A stretch of 35,122 bases of DNA, from assembly GCF_900101525.1 (NCBI RefSeq), contig NZ_FMZD01000025.1, positions 1-35,122 of the forward strand, written 5' to 3'. The translations under genes and the position numbers were made by a program. The first letter of the stretch is position 1. Each line of letters begins with the position of its first letter. This document shows positions 16,467 to 24,785 of this stretch, piece by piece. Under the pieces are notes generated by a model. It had not been told where the DNA came from. It made no database searches and was given only the letters and a program-made list of their open reading frames with translations. Source of the DNA: Marinilactibacillus psychrotolerans. GTDB taxonomy: Bacteria > Bacillota > Bacilli > Lactobacillales > Carnobacteriaceae_A.

Positions 16467-16928
16467 TTATTTTTTAACATTTAAAACCATAACCAACTCT
16501 CCATTTTCCTCATCGATTCTTCCAGTATCTATAAATCCAATTGTTTCATATAATTTTTTTGCTTGATTGTTTTCTTTCACTATGCTGAGCACAATATCTT
16601 TTACTTGCCATTTTGACTGAATATAATCCACTATCAATTGAAGAAATTTCTTTCCATATCCCTTTCCTTGAAATTGACCATCAATCATAAACCGATCTAA
16701 CCAGATATACTCTTTTTCGGCATTAAAAGCTCCAATCATCGTAAATCCAATTGGGTATTCTTCTTTAAACAATCCAAAAGCAGACCAGTTGTATCGTGTT
16801 TCATAAAACGATTCTAGTAATGATTCAGCATTTGAGGTAATATATTTTTCCTGATCAGTTAGCGGTTTTAATTCTACTATTGCTCGCCAGTTATCTTTAG
16901 TAACAGGTCTTATATTCAACCCTTCCAT
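16467..16928 (-). CDS. GNAT acetyltransferase, spermidine/diamine acetyltransferase-like
   Basis: The 153-residue protein has the GNAT acetyl-CoA loop GQFQGKGYGKKFL (about residues 88-100) and the later LSIVKENNQAKKLYETIGF. The opening NIRPVTKDNWRAIVELKPLTDQEKYI resembles BltD-type diamine N-acetyltransferases. It would acetylate a polyamine or similar small amine in the cytosol. The ATG at 16928 follows AGAGGCG. Substrate not proven. Confidence 0.85.
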   Translation of the reverse strand: MEGLNIRPVTKDNWRAIVELKPLTDQEKYITSNAESLLESFYETRYNWSAFGLFKEEYPIGFTMIGAFNAEKEYIWLDRFMIDGQFQGKGYGKKFLQLIVDYIQSKWQVKDIVLSIVKENNQAKKLYETIGFIDTGRIDEENGELVMVLNVKK

Positions 16929-17084
16929 TTACTTCGCCTCTTTCCTTTTGTCCTATAAAATCCTAACATAAAAGTATACGCAACTAAATAATTATTCAAT
17001 CATAATATGTAATGAGCGAATAAAAAAATACCTGTCTTTAACTATGAAAACAACTAACTAAACAAGTCATAATGATTGAGGTGA

Positions 17085-17125
17085 AAAATACACTTACTCC
17101 CTTTTAAAAGGAATAAGTGTATTTT
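17085..17125 (-). terminator. Terminator at the end of the sugar-use locus
   Basis: A 16-bp stem with one mismatch (AAAATACACTTACTCC / GGAATAAGTGTATTTT, 9-base loop) gives TTTTT on the minus strand. It starts 9 bp after the GH13 gene. Confidence 0.85.
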
Positions 17126-17133
17126 AAAGATAG

Positions 17134-18753
17134 TTATTTCTCCACTACGAAAGTTTCATATGGGGATAGATTCAGTTCTTTTAAATTGTAAGCTTTTTTA
17201 TCTGAATTAGAAATAATGACTTCCACAATTTGTTCTTTATCTGACAGTGACAGTTTGGTTTCCTGATCACTGAAATTAGCCACAATCAGCCAAGTAGTAT
17301 CGGAATTTTGACGTTCATATGCAAAAATCTTCGGATGATCTAAAAGCATCATTTTAAATTCTCCATCAATAACTACAGTATGTTCTTTTCTTAACTGAAT
17401 TAGTTTCTGATAAGTATAAAAAACGGAATTTTCATCCTTCAGGGCCTCTTCAACATTGATTTCTTGAATATTTGAATTGACTTTCATCCAAGGGGTCCCG
17501 ATTGTAAATCCTCCCTTCGCACTATCTGCCCATTGCATTGGTGTGCGTGCATTATCTCTTCCTTTGGTGTTGATTGCTTCAATAATTTGTTCTTCTGTCC
17601 AACCTTGAGCTAATTTTTCGTGATATAGTCGGTAGCTTTCAATATCTTGAACTTCTGAGATGTGATTAATTACTAGATTTGTCATCCCGATTTCTTCCCC
17701 TTGATAAATATATGGTGTACCTTTCATCAAGTGAAGCAAAATAGCTAGCATCTTTGCACTCTCAACCCGATATTTCTTGTCGTTACCGTATCTTGACACG
17801 ATTCTAGGGGTATCGTGATTATCCCAGAATAAACTGTTCCACGTAGTATCCGGTATCCCAGTTTGCCATTTGTTAAACACTTGTTTCAATTCTATTAAGT
17901 CTAACTTCTTTAAGTCCCATTTTGAAGTTTCGGGCAATTCATCAATCATCAGGTGTTCGAATTGAAACATCATATTTAATTCATTTCTGCCTTCGTCTGC
18001 AAAAAGCGGGGCTGTTTCAGGCGTCAGCACCCAGCTTTCTCCAACAGTCATGACATCATAGTTTCCAAAGGTCTTCTGGTGCATTTCTTTCAGAAAATCA
18101 TGTAATTTTGGACCGTTCCCGGTTATTTTCTGATCAGGATCTTTTCCTAATAAATCAATAACATCCATTCTGAAACCGCCAATTCCTTTATCCAGCCAGA
18201 AATTCATCATCTTATAGATATCCTGACGCATTTCTTTATTTTCCCAATTTAGATCCGGTTGTTTCCTGCTGAAAATATGAAGATAGTATTGTCCAGATTT
18301 TTCATCATATTCCCATGCTGAACCTCCGAATGCTGATTTTAAATCGTTGGGTTCTCTCCCATTAACTGGGTCTCTCCAAATATAATAATCTCTATATTTG
18401 CTTGTTTTATCTCTAATCGCTTCTTGAAACCAGGGATGTTCATCAGAAGTATGATTCACTACTTGATCCATAATAATCCTAATATTTCTTTTATCGGCTT
18501 CAGCAATCAGATTATTCATATCATCCATCGTTCCGTATTCAGGATGTATCGCTTCATAGTTGCTGATGTCATAGCCATTATCATCGTTTGGAGATTCATA
18601 GACTGGACTCAGCCAAACTGCATTCACGCCCAATGTCTGCAGATAATCTAAACGCTTTATAATACCGGGAATATCCCCGATTCCATCCCCATTGGAATCC
18701 TGAAAACTTCTGGGATAGATTTGATAAACGACTAAATTTTTCCACCATGTCAT
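17134..18753 (-). CDS. GH13 (subfamily 31-type) oligo-1,6-glucosidase-like alpha-glucosidase
   Basis: The 539-residue cytosolic enzyme shows the GH13 regions: DQVVNHTS (95-102), QPDLNW (165-170), GFRMDV with nucleophile D197, VGESW with acid E239, and DNHDTPR with D314. QPDLN is the mark of the oligo-1,6-glucosidase subgroup, and Val198 next to the nucleophile is the residue associated with alpha-1,6 rather than alpha-1,4 bonds. It should release glucose from isomaltose-type ends. The ATG at 18753 has GAGGTG nine bases upstream. It lies 20 bp after the LacI gene, so it is co-transcribed, yet it does not act on beta-glucans. Confidence 0.9.
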   Translation of the reverse strand: MTWWKNLVVYQIYPRSFQDSNGDGIGDIPGIIKRLDYLQTLGVNAVWLSPVYESPNDDNGYDISNYEAIHPEYGTMDDMNNLIAEADKRNIRIIMDQVVNHTSDEHPWFQEAIRDKTSKYRDYYIWRDPVNGREPNDLKSAFGGSAWEYDEKSGQYYLHIFSRKQPDLNWENKEMRQDIYKMMNFWLDKGIGGFRMDVIDLLGKDPDQKITGNGPKLHDFLKEMHQKTFGNYDVMTVGESWVLTPETAPLFADEGRNELNMMFQFEHLMIDELPETSKWDLKKLDLIELKQVFNKWQTGIPDTTWNSLFWDNHDTPRIVSRYGNDKKYRVESAKMLAILLHLMKGTPYIYQGEEIGMTNLVINHISEVQDIESYRLYHEKLAQGWTEEQIIEAINTKGRDNARTPMQWADSAKGGFTIGTPWMKVNSNIQEINVEEALKDENSVFYTYQKLIQLRKEHTVVIDGEFKMMLLDHPKIFAYERQNSDTTWLIVANFSDQETKLSLSDKEQIVEVIISNSDKKAYNLKELNLSPYETFVVEK

Positions 18754-18773
18754 ATAACCTTTCACCTCGTTTC

Positions 18774-19739
18774 TTAATCAGCTGAGAACTTCGTTGAAAT
18801 CAGTGCATCATTTCCTCTTTCTCCATTCAACATCTTATATAATGTATTCATTCCAACGGCCCCCCACTCTCTTTTTGAGTAGGTTACACTATGCATTTTG
18901 GGATCTAGATAGCGACTGACGACAAGATTATCAAATCCAATGATTTTCACTTCAGTTTCCGTATTTAATGAAGAGTTTTTAAAATAATTATAAGCGCCGA
19001 TTCCCATTTCATCATTTAATGCAATAATCTGGATTTTTTTTGCCTGCAGCCCAGATTGTTTCTTTGCTTCAGCTGCTATCTCTCGTGCCGCTAGATAGCC
19101 TGATTCTTCTGTAAATTCACCTTTATAAATACGGAATTTTTTCCCTAATTTGCTAATCTCTTGCGTTGCAGTCTTTAACCGTTCTTTGCTGTCAAAGTTC
19201 CCTTTTGGTCCTCCGATAATGTCAATGACTTCTACTGGAGAAGACTTTAATGATTGAACGGCTTGTTTCATTCCTTCTCGATTATCAAGCAAGACATGGC
19301 GAATATTTTCATGCTCTAATTGTCTATCTAAGACTACAATCGAATGACCTTCTTCAGCATATTTAAGCAACTGTTCATCTGGATAGTATTGATCCAATAC
19401 GATAATACCATCAATCATTCCTTGCGGCAGAAACAGACGAGACTTTTCTCCAGAACAAGCAATGATATCAAATCCCAGTTCTCTAGCCATATTATGAATA
19501 CCATCAAGTAATTCCCCATAGAAACTACCACTGTAACTGGATAGATGAACTCCGATAATTCTAGTTTGTTTCCTTCTCAAATTCTGTCCTGCTCTATTTG
19601 GGATATAATTCATTTCTTCCGCAATCATCAGAATACGTTTTCTAGTTTTTTCACTAACTTTAGAACTATTATTTAATGCATAGGATACGGTTGAAATAGA
19701 TACATTCGCTTTTTTTGCGATATCTTTGATTCCAGTCAT
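18774..19739 (-). CDS. LacI-family transcriptional repressor, likely local sugar regulator
   Basis: The 321-residue protein has the LacI helix-turn-helix at residues 2-50 (IKDIAKKANVSISTVSYALNNSSKVSEKTRKRI) and hinge helix (NRAGQNLRRKQT). A periplasmic-binding-like effector domain follows (GSFYGELLDGIHNMARELGFDII; FDSKERL; ALNDEMGIGAYNYF; KIIGFDN). It lies between the sulfatase and GH13 genes on the same strand. Two copies of TCGAAACGTTTCGA in this locus have the central CG and half-site spacing used by LacI-family proteins, so it probably represses the binding-protein and esterase promoters until a sugar ligand appears. CcpA could also touch such sites, but the sites differ from its usual TGNAANCG pattern. 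Confidence 0.9.
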   Translation of the reverse strand: MTGIKDIAKKANVSISTVSYALNNSSKVSEKTRKRILMIAEEMNYIPNRAGQNLRRKQTRIIGVHLSSYSGSFYGELLDGIHNMARELGFDIIACSGEKSRLFLPQGMIDGIIVLDQYYPDEQLLKYAEEGHSIVVLDRQLEHENIRHVLLDNREGMKQAVQSLKSSPVEVIDIIGGPKGNFDSKERLKTATQEISKLGKKFRIYKGEFTEESGYLAAREIAAEAKKQSGLQAKKIQIIALNDEMGIGAYNYFKNSSLNTETEVKIIGFDNLVVSRYLDPKMHSVTYSKREWGAVGMNTLYKMLNGERGNDALISTKFSAD

Positions 19740-19849
19740 AAGAATCTACCTAACTTTCTTTTACAATCTACTAACTCACATATTTCACTTTAACTATCTT
19801 GAATCGCTTTCGCAAGCTATTTTAAGAGAACTTATAAGTCCTATTCTCA

Positions 19850-21316
19850 TTATACCTTAAATTCATTTGGATGCGCTTGCTTTAATTTTTCAATGGCTTC
19901 TGTTCTGCCAGTTGGCATTAATCGTTGATTAATATACATTTCAAGATTACCTTTGGCGTGATAAGGTCCGCCTTCATTCATCACCGTCCATAAAGGGTCT
20001 AATGGTTCTGTCATTTTAGCCATCATCTCGTCATGCCATTCATTCAACAATTCTATTGCTACTCTTACAATGCCTTCTCTAGTTTCAACCAGATTATGTT
20101 GTTCATAAGGATCTTGCTCTAAGTCATACAGCATGTGCTTTTCAAATAGATGAAAGCCATCGTGATACGTTCTTATATATAACCAATTATCAAATAACAC
20201 ACTTCTCTGACAAACGTGTGAACATTGACTAATTACTAGATACTTACGTTCTTTATAGGACTGTCCACTTAATGCAGGCGCAAAGCTTTTTGCATCCCAA
20301 TCCGGATCAACTTTCACGTTTAACCATTCTGCAAGAGTCGGTAAGATATCCATATTATAATGAAAATTGCCGTCAACCCTACCTTCTTTCATTTCTGGAA
20401 GTGAAAGAATCATGGGTATGTTGCATGTACCTTTGTCAGCCGTAGCATGTTCCGCATAAATCCCAAGCTCACCTAAGTTTTCTCCATGATCACCAGTTAT
20501 AATTACCGCAACTTCATCTAAAATCCCTTGATTATCCAACTCTTCAAAAATCTGTCCTAAATGATCATCCATATACCGAATCCCCGTATCATATCCATCA
20601 ATTAATTTTCGCATATCATTCATATCTTTTATTTCAGTAGGATATCTTGGATACTCAGGTAATGGTTTATTCCAGTACATGTCAACTTCTCTAGCAGAAT
20701 GCGGTCCAGCTAATTCTCTGTCTCTATCAAGCTTTTCTTTAGTCAACCAGTCAGGCAAAGGATCATTCCTAAATGGTTCTCCATAACTTTCTGGTGTACG
20801 ATAAGGAGTATGTGGATCCCAATAATTTAGATATAAACACCAGTTATCTTTATCAGTATTTGATTTTAACCATTTTAATGCAATTGATGTGACTTCAGAT
20901 GCTATTTCGTCTCCCAATTTACCGCAGTTAAAAACCTGATTCCATCCTGCTGTAAAATGCCATGCCGAATGTCTTTCATGAAAGGTACTGACTAAGACGG
21001 TTTCCAAGCCTTTTTGCCGTAAAATCCCTGGAAGGCTGAAGGTTTCAAGACCATCTTTAAAATCCGAATTTTTCTCTGAATTCCTTAAATTAGTCGCTTT
21101 ACCACCATGATCCACTACGCCTGTTCGTATACCAAACTTCCCTGTAGTAAATGCTGTTCTAGAGGGTTTGCAGGGAGCATCAGAAGCATAATATTTAGTA
21201 AATCTTATGCCTCTTTCTGCTATACGGTCAATATTTGGAGAAGTGTTTCGATGATAACCGTAACAACCTAAATGGTCTGGTCTCAATGAATCTACATCAA
21301 TGAATAGTAGTTTCAA
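19850..21316 (-). CDS. Cytosolic Cys-type sulfatase-family enzyme (S1 / alkaline phosphatase superfamily)
   Basis: The 488-residue protein opens with LLFIDVDSLRPDHLGCYGY and has C-K-P-S-R followed by TG at residues 49-59. This is the Cys-type sulfatase signature in which C49 becomes formylglycine. ITGDHGENLGELG supplies the later metal Asp and His. There is no signal peptide, so it acts inside the cell on imported sugar. The start is a TTG at 21316 behind AGGAGAG. It lies 67 bp after the GH94 gene. Family members cleave sulfate esters, but phosphonate or phosphodiester hydrolases share the same motif, so the bond is open. An activating enzyme (FGE or anSME) is not in the window. Confidence 0.88.
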   Translation of the reverse strand: MKLLFIDVDSLRPDHLGCYGYHRNTSPNIDRIAERGIRFTKYYASDAPCKPSRTAFTTGKFGIRTGVVDHGGKATNLRNSEKNSDFKDGLETFSLPGILRQKGLETVLVSTFHERHSAWHFTAGWNQVFNCGKLGDEIASEVTSIALKWLKSNTDKDNWCLYLNYWDPHTPYRTPESYGEPFRNDPLPDWLTKEKLDRDRELAGPHSAREVDMYWNKPLPEYPRYPTEIKDMNDMRKLIDGYDTGIRYMDDHLGQIFEELDNQGILDEVAVIITGDHGENLGELGIYAEHATADKGTCNIPMILSLPEMKEGRVDGNFHYNMDILPTLAEWLNVKVDPDWDAKSFAPALSGQSYKERKYLVISQCSHVCQRSVLFDNWLYIRTYHDGFHLFEKHMLYDLEQDPYEQHNLVETREGIVRVAIELLNEWHDEMMAKMTEPLDPLWTVMNEGGPYHAKGNLEMYINQRLMPTGRTEAIEKLKQAHPNEFKV

Positions 21317-21383
21317 GATGATCTCTCCTAGAATATTTTATACTGCTTTTTCCTGCTGAATTTTCAAGTTTTCCATTTAATGG

Positions 21384-24300
21384 TTAACTATAAACTGGAT
21401 AATACACATCAATACTAGTTGTTTCTTGATTCAAGTGATGGATTAAATCTGAATCCTCAAGGCAAACCCCAGCATTTCGATAAGGATTTTCAATGATTTT
21501 ATGGGTAACTTCCTGTTTGTTTACTCTAACACTCAATTGGCTTTGTTCATTATAATGATATTTTATAATAAGCGGTTTATCGTCGTAGCAATACTCTACA
21601 GTTAGCCCATCCATTTCTTTCGTTAAAACTGGGTCTAGTACTAGATTCTTGTCTTGAATTCGAATACCTAAGGCATTTGAGACCAGTTGATTCATATAAA
21701 TACCCGGCCCGCTTGAGTAGATTCTCCATCCGCCTTTTACCCTTACCTCCCCTTTTTTAACTAAATCAAAGTGTTCTTGTGCTTCATAACGATCAGAAAA
21801 ATCAGCATCTGAACTACTGAAATACGTATTGCTCTGTCTTAGCTCTGCATTTTTTACGACTTGCTGAATATTGATTGGATTGATCGTCTCAAGACCTTTC
21901 CAGATTTCATTTGGCTTACCGATTTTAGCCATCGCTTCAATATATCTAATATGGGCATGTACATACATTAAGCCAATTTCACGACCAAAGTTTGCCGCTT
22001 GCTCTGCTCGCTTGAATTGGTGGCTGACTCCGCCTCTATAGGTAGCTGGTCGATTCATTAGTCGAACGCCATCTGGTGTATTTAAATATTCCTGTATAAT
22101 TTTATAATGTTTATCAACTTGTTCTTTTGTAAACAGTTCACTGATCATTCCTCTGATCATAGGAAGCAAACGATACTGAATACCTGTTGTTGTATCTTCA
22201 GGATGAATCATTTTTACGATTTCATCTTCACTTGGCATATAGATAAATCCTGGAACGACTTCGTTTGATGAGACATACTTTCTAAAATCAGCTGCAATAT
22301 TTTCTGATAATTTTCTAACCTCATCTGACCATCCATCTTGATTAGTTTTTAACCCATGCGCAAATTTCTGTAAAGTCTGATAAGTCAAAGCGATTGTCCA
22401 GCTGCTAGCCATATCTTTTTTGAGACTTTGATTATGTGGCTGCAATGTATCATCCCAGTCACCATCTCCATAAGAAGATAGGAAGGTATTACCCAAGAAA
22501 TGATTTTGAATATAATTTAATTGCTTGGTTACATGATCTCTAATTGTTTCAGATTTTTGCGTTATTTCTTTTGTGATTTTATCAAAATAAGGTACTGAAG
22601 CATCCAAAATGCCAAAATCACCAGTCACTTCAATATAGTCTGCCAGCATCTTTAATGGCCAGACAATCACGTCTCCATGGCTCTCATCCGCTTGTACTTG
22701 AGTATAAGAATCGAACATAAACCACTGTGGCCAGTTCCCGTCCTGCACGTGTTGATGCGTATAGACTTTTTTTATAATTTCTTTTGTACTCTCATATTGC
22801 TGCATCGCCATTAAATACTCTGCCGGTCCCTGTGAGACATCTCTCGTTCCCCATGCTGCTCCACCAAATTGCTCTAGACCATGCGGTACAAGGTAGTGAA
22901 CGAGCATATTATGCGTATACCACCAAGTCGTTAAATTCATTTTTTGAGAAATTCCAGTCAGTTGTTTGGGACCATTAACCTTAAATCCGTTACTTAATTG
23001 ATCAAAATAGGATGAGAAAGCATCAACTTCTTGAGTAAATGACAACTGGATATTATCAAACTGATTTCCATCAAGAGATCCTTGCATCATCAATTGGAAC
23101 TGCTTTGTCGCATCAACTTTAAAATTCAGCAACATCGCTGTTCCCCCGTCAATCCCCTCCAATATAAAGTCTTCGCCCACAAGCGTTGAAGTCGCACCTT
23201 CTAGTTTGAACCGATAAGTGAGGTCAGGAAGCTTCTGATGAGCAGCAGTCTGTTCATCAAATGTAAAATAGACTGCCTGATCTTTTTCTTCATACCAGAC
23301 CGGTACTTGATACTCGCGGCTATTCATTGTGAACTGGTTAGTAACCAGATACTCATAACTTTTCCCACTTTTGCTTTCTACTGACAATTGAATAGCAGAG
23401 GTAGTTGCAGAAGAAAGGTTCGTTACAATAAAGGTTTCAGCTTCAGTTTTATACAACCATTTGACGTAATTCGCTCCGATTTCGATCAATGAAGGCATAG
23501 CTAATAAGCAATACGTATTTTCAAGCTTAACGTATACTCGCTGACCACTTGTTTTAAAATAGTTGATTGGATTTCGAGCGTTAGATAGTGCTTTATTCAT
23601 GTCTGTATTTCCTAAAACCAGCTGAGCATTAAAGATTCCATAAATCCAGGAAGTTGTGCTCATAATAGCTTCATCAGGGACTGTCTTATTATGCGTAAAT
23701 AAGATATGTCCATGAGGACGTTCTAGTAGATACTCTTTTTCCTTTAGTGCCACATGAGCATTTTTATCTGTAAAGAAAGAGAGTAACGTTTCATCAACGA
23801 CTTCTTCTTGTACTCTTTTTGGGTACAGTTCTTCTATTTCATCTTTTTGTATAGATACTGTTTGTAAAGGTTGTCCTAGAGAATTTTTTTTACTTACAGA
23901 TTTTTTTTCAGTCAATTCTTCATATATTATTTGATCGTAATTTGACTGTATCTTTTTTATTTCTTCTAACTTTTCAACAGCTTCAGGATGAGAATTTTTA
24001 TAATAACTATAAAAAATAAACTTAGCAGTTCCGTCTAGTGATGTACGTTTAGATTTTAAAATACTGTAATCAAATTCAAACTGGATATTTTTATTTTCAA
24101 AATCCGGATAATAGATAACTTCTGGTTCATTTGTTTCTTTATAGGATTTACCGAAGAACTGAAATCCATCGGTCAAAAAACCATCTGCAATCGTTAGACT
24201 TCCTTGCTGCAGATAAGGATGCTGGCCATTCTGCGGTTGATTTTGTCTAGAATTGATTGAGTAGCCTAGATCTGTTTCAATAATTTTATGATCCACATAT

Positions 24301-24743
24301 TGAGCGACATAGGCTTCATTTGCTTTTAATGCTGCCTCTTCTGCCAATCCTAAATCTTGACCATACACGATATCAATCTCTCGGTTTGAACCGTTAACTT
24401 CTACTTCCCAAAACCAAATAGACTCTTCAGATAAAACAAAACGAACAACGTATTCAATCCCTTCAAAAGATCCTTGCCAGCTTGCCTGCTTTTTTCCAAC
24501 CGCAAATGTACTATCAGATTTAATTCCTAATAGAGGTTTGTAGCTTTGGACTTGTCCGTGCTGATCAAAGAATCTCAGATAGATATTATTCATTGAACCG
24601 TCGATCATATTTCCTTCAATTTGATTGATCATAATATCGTCATGCTTGAACGTATACAAATCTCCTGATTGAAGAAACGTAACCTTTGTCTTGCCTGATT
24701 CCAATATTTCCATATACCTATTTTCCTGCTTTAATGTTTTCAT
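21384..24743 (-). CDS. GH94 phosphorylase, 1,2-beta-oligoglucan phosphorylase-like
   Basis: The 1119-residue cytosolic protein has an N-terminal beta-rich region (about 1-560) and an (alpha/alpha)6 barrel. Barrel motifs include WWYTHNMLVHYLVPHGLEQFG, GAAWGTRDVSQGP (628-640), DESHGDVIVWPLKMLADYIEVTGD (686-709) and YGDGDWDDTLQP (758-769). These are the GH94 positions; an Asp of GDWDD (762-765) is expected to be the general acid. Size and motifs match the Listeria innocua 1,2-beta-oligoglucan phosphorylase (about 1110 residues), which releases glucose-1-phosphate from beta-1,2-glucans. As in Listeria, a GH3 gene sits just upstream and a binding protein is part of the locus. Cellobiose phosphorylases are about 800 residues. 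Identity with that enzyme is inferred from recall. Confidence 0.82.
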   Translation of the reverse strand: MKTLKQENRYMEILESGKTKVTFLQSGDLYTFKHDDIMINQIEGNMIDGSMNNIYLRFFDQHGQVQSYKPLLGIKSDSTFAVGKKQASWQGSFEGIEYVVRFVLSEESIWFWEVEVNGSNREIDIVYGQDLGLAEEAALKANEAYVAQYVDHKIIETDLGYSINSRQNQPQNGQHPYLQQGSLTIADGFLTDGFQFFGKSYKETNEPEVIYYPDFENKNIQFEFDYSILKSKRTSLDGTAKFIFYSYYKNSHPEAVEKLEEIKKIQSNYDQIIYEELTEKKSVSKKNSLGQPLQTVSIQKDEIEELYPKRVQEEVVDETLLSFFTDKNAHVALKEKEYLLERPHGHILFTHNKTVPDEAIMSTTSWIYGIFNAQLVLGNTDMNKALSNARNPINYFKTSGQRVYVKLENTYCLLAMPSLIEIGANYVKWLYKTEAETFIVTNLSSATTSAIQLSVESKSGKSYEYLVTNQFTMNSREYQVPVWYEEKDQAVYFTFDEQTAAHQKLPDLTYRFKLEGATSTLVGEDFILEGIDGGTAMLLNFKVDATKQFQLMMQGSLDGNQFDNIQLSFTQEVDAFSSYFDQLSNGFKVNGPKQLTGISQKMNLTTWWYTHNMLVHYLVPHGLEQFGGAAWGTRDVSQGPAEYLMAMQQYESTKEIIKKVYTHQHVQDGNWPQWFMFDSYTQVQADESHGDVIVWPLKMLADYIEVTGDFGILDASVPYFDKITKEITQKSETIRDHVTKQLNYIQNHFLGNTFLSSYGDGDWDDTLQPHNQSLKKDMASSWTIALTYQTLQKFAHGLKTNQDGWSDEVRKLSENIAADFRKYVSSNEVVPGFIYMPSEDEIVKMIHPEDTTTGIQYRLLPMIRGMISELFTKEQVDKHYKIIQEYLNTPDGVRLMNRPATYRGGVSHQFKRAEQAANFGREIGLMYVHAHIRYIEAMAKIGKPNEIWKGLETINPINIQQVVKNAELRQSNTYFSSSDADFSDRYEAQEHFDLVKKGEVRVKGGWRIYSSGPGIYMNQLVSNALGIRIQDKNLVLDPVLTKEMDGLTVEYCYDDKPLIIKYHYNEQSQLSVRVNKQEVTHKIIENPYRNAGVCLEDSDLIHHLNQETTSIDVYYPVYS

Positions 24744-24785
24744 GCCACTACTCCTTAAAACGAATACTTTTTTTCAGTAATTAAC

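Noticed and set aside
19799-19819. CTTGCGAAAGCGATTC element upstream of the LacI gene as a CcpA (cre) site
   Set aside because: The core AAAGCG is suggestive but the outer bases do not fit the cre consensus well, and its symmetry is imperfect.
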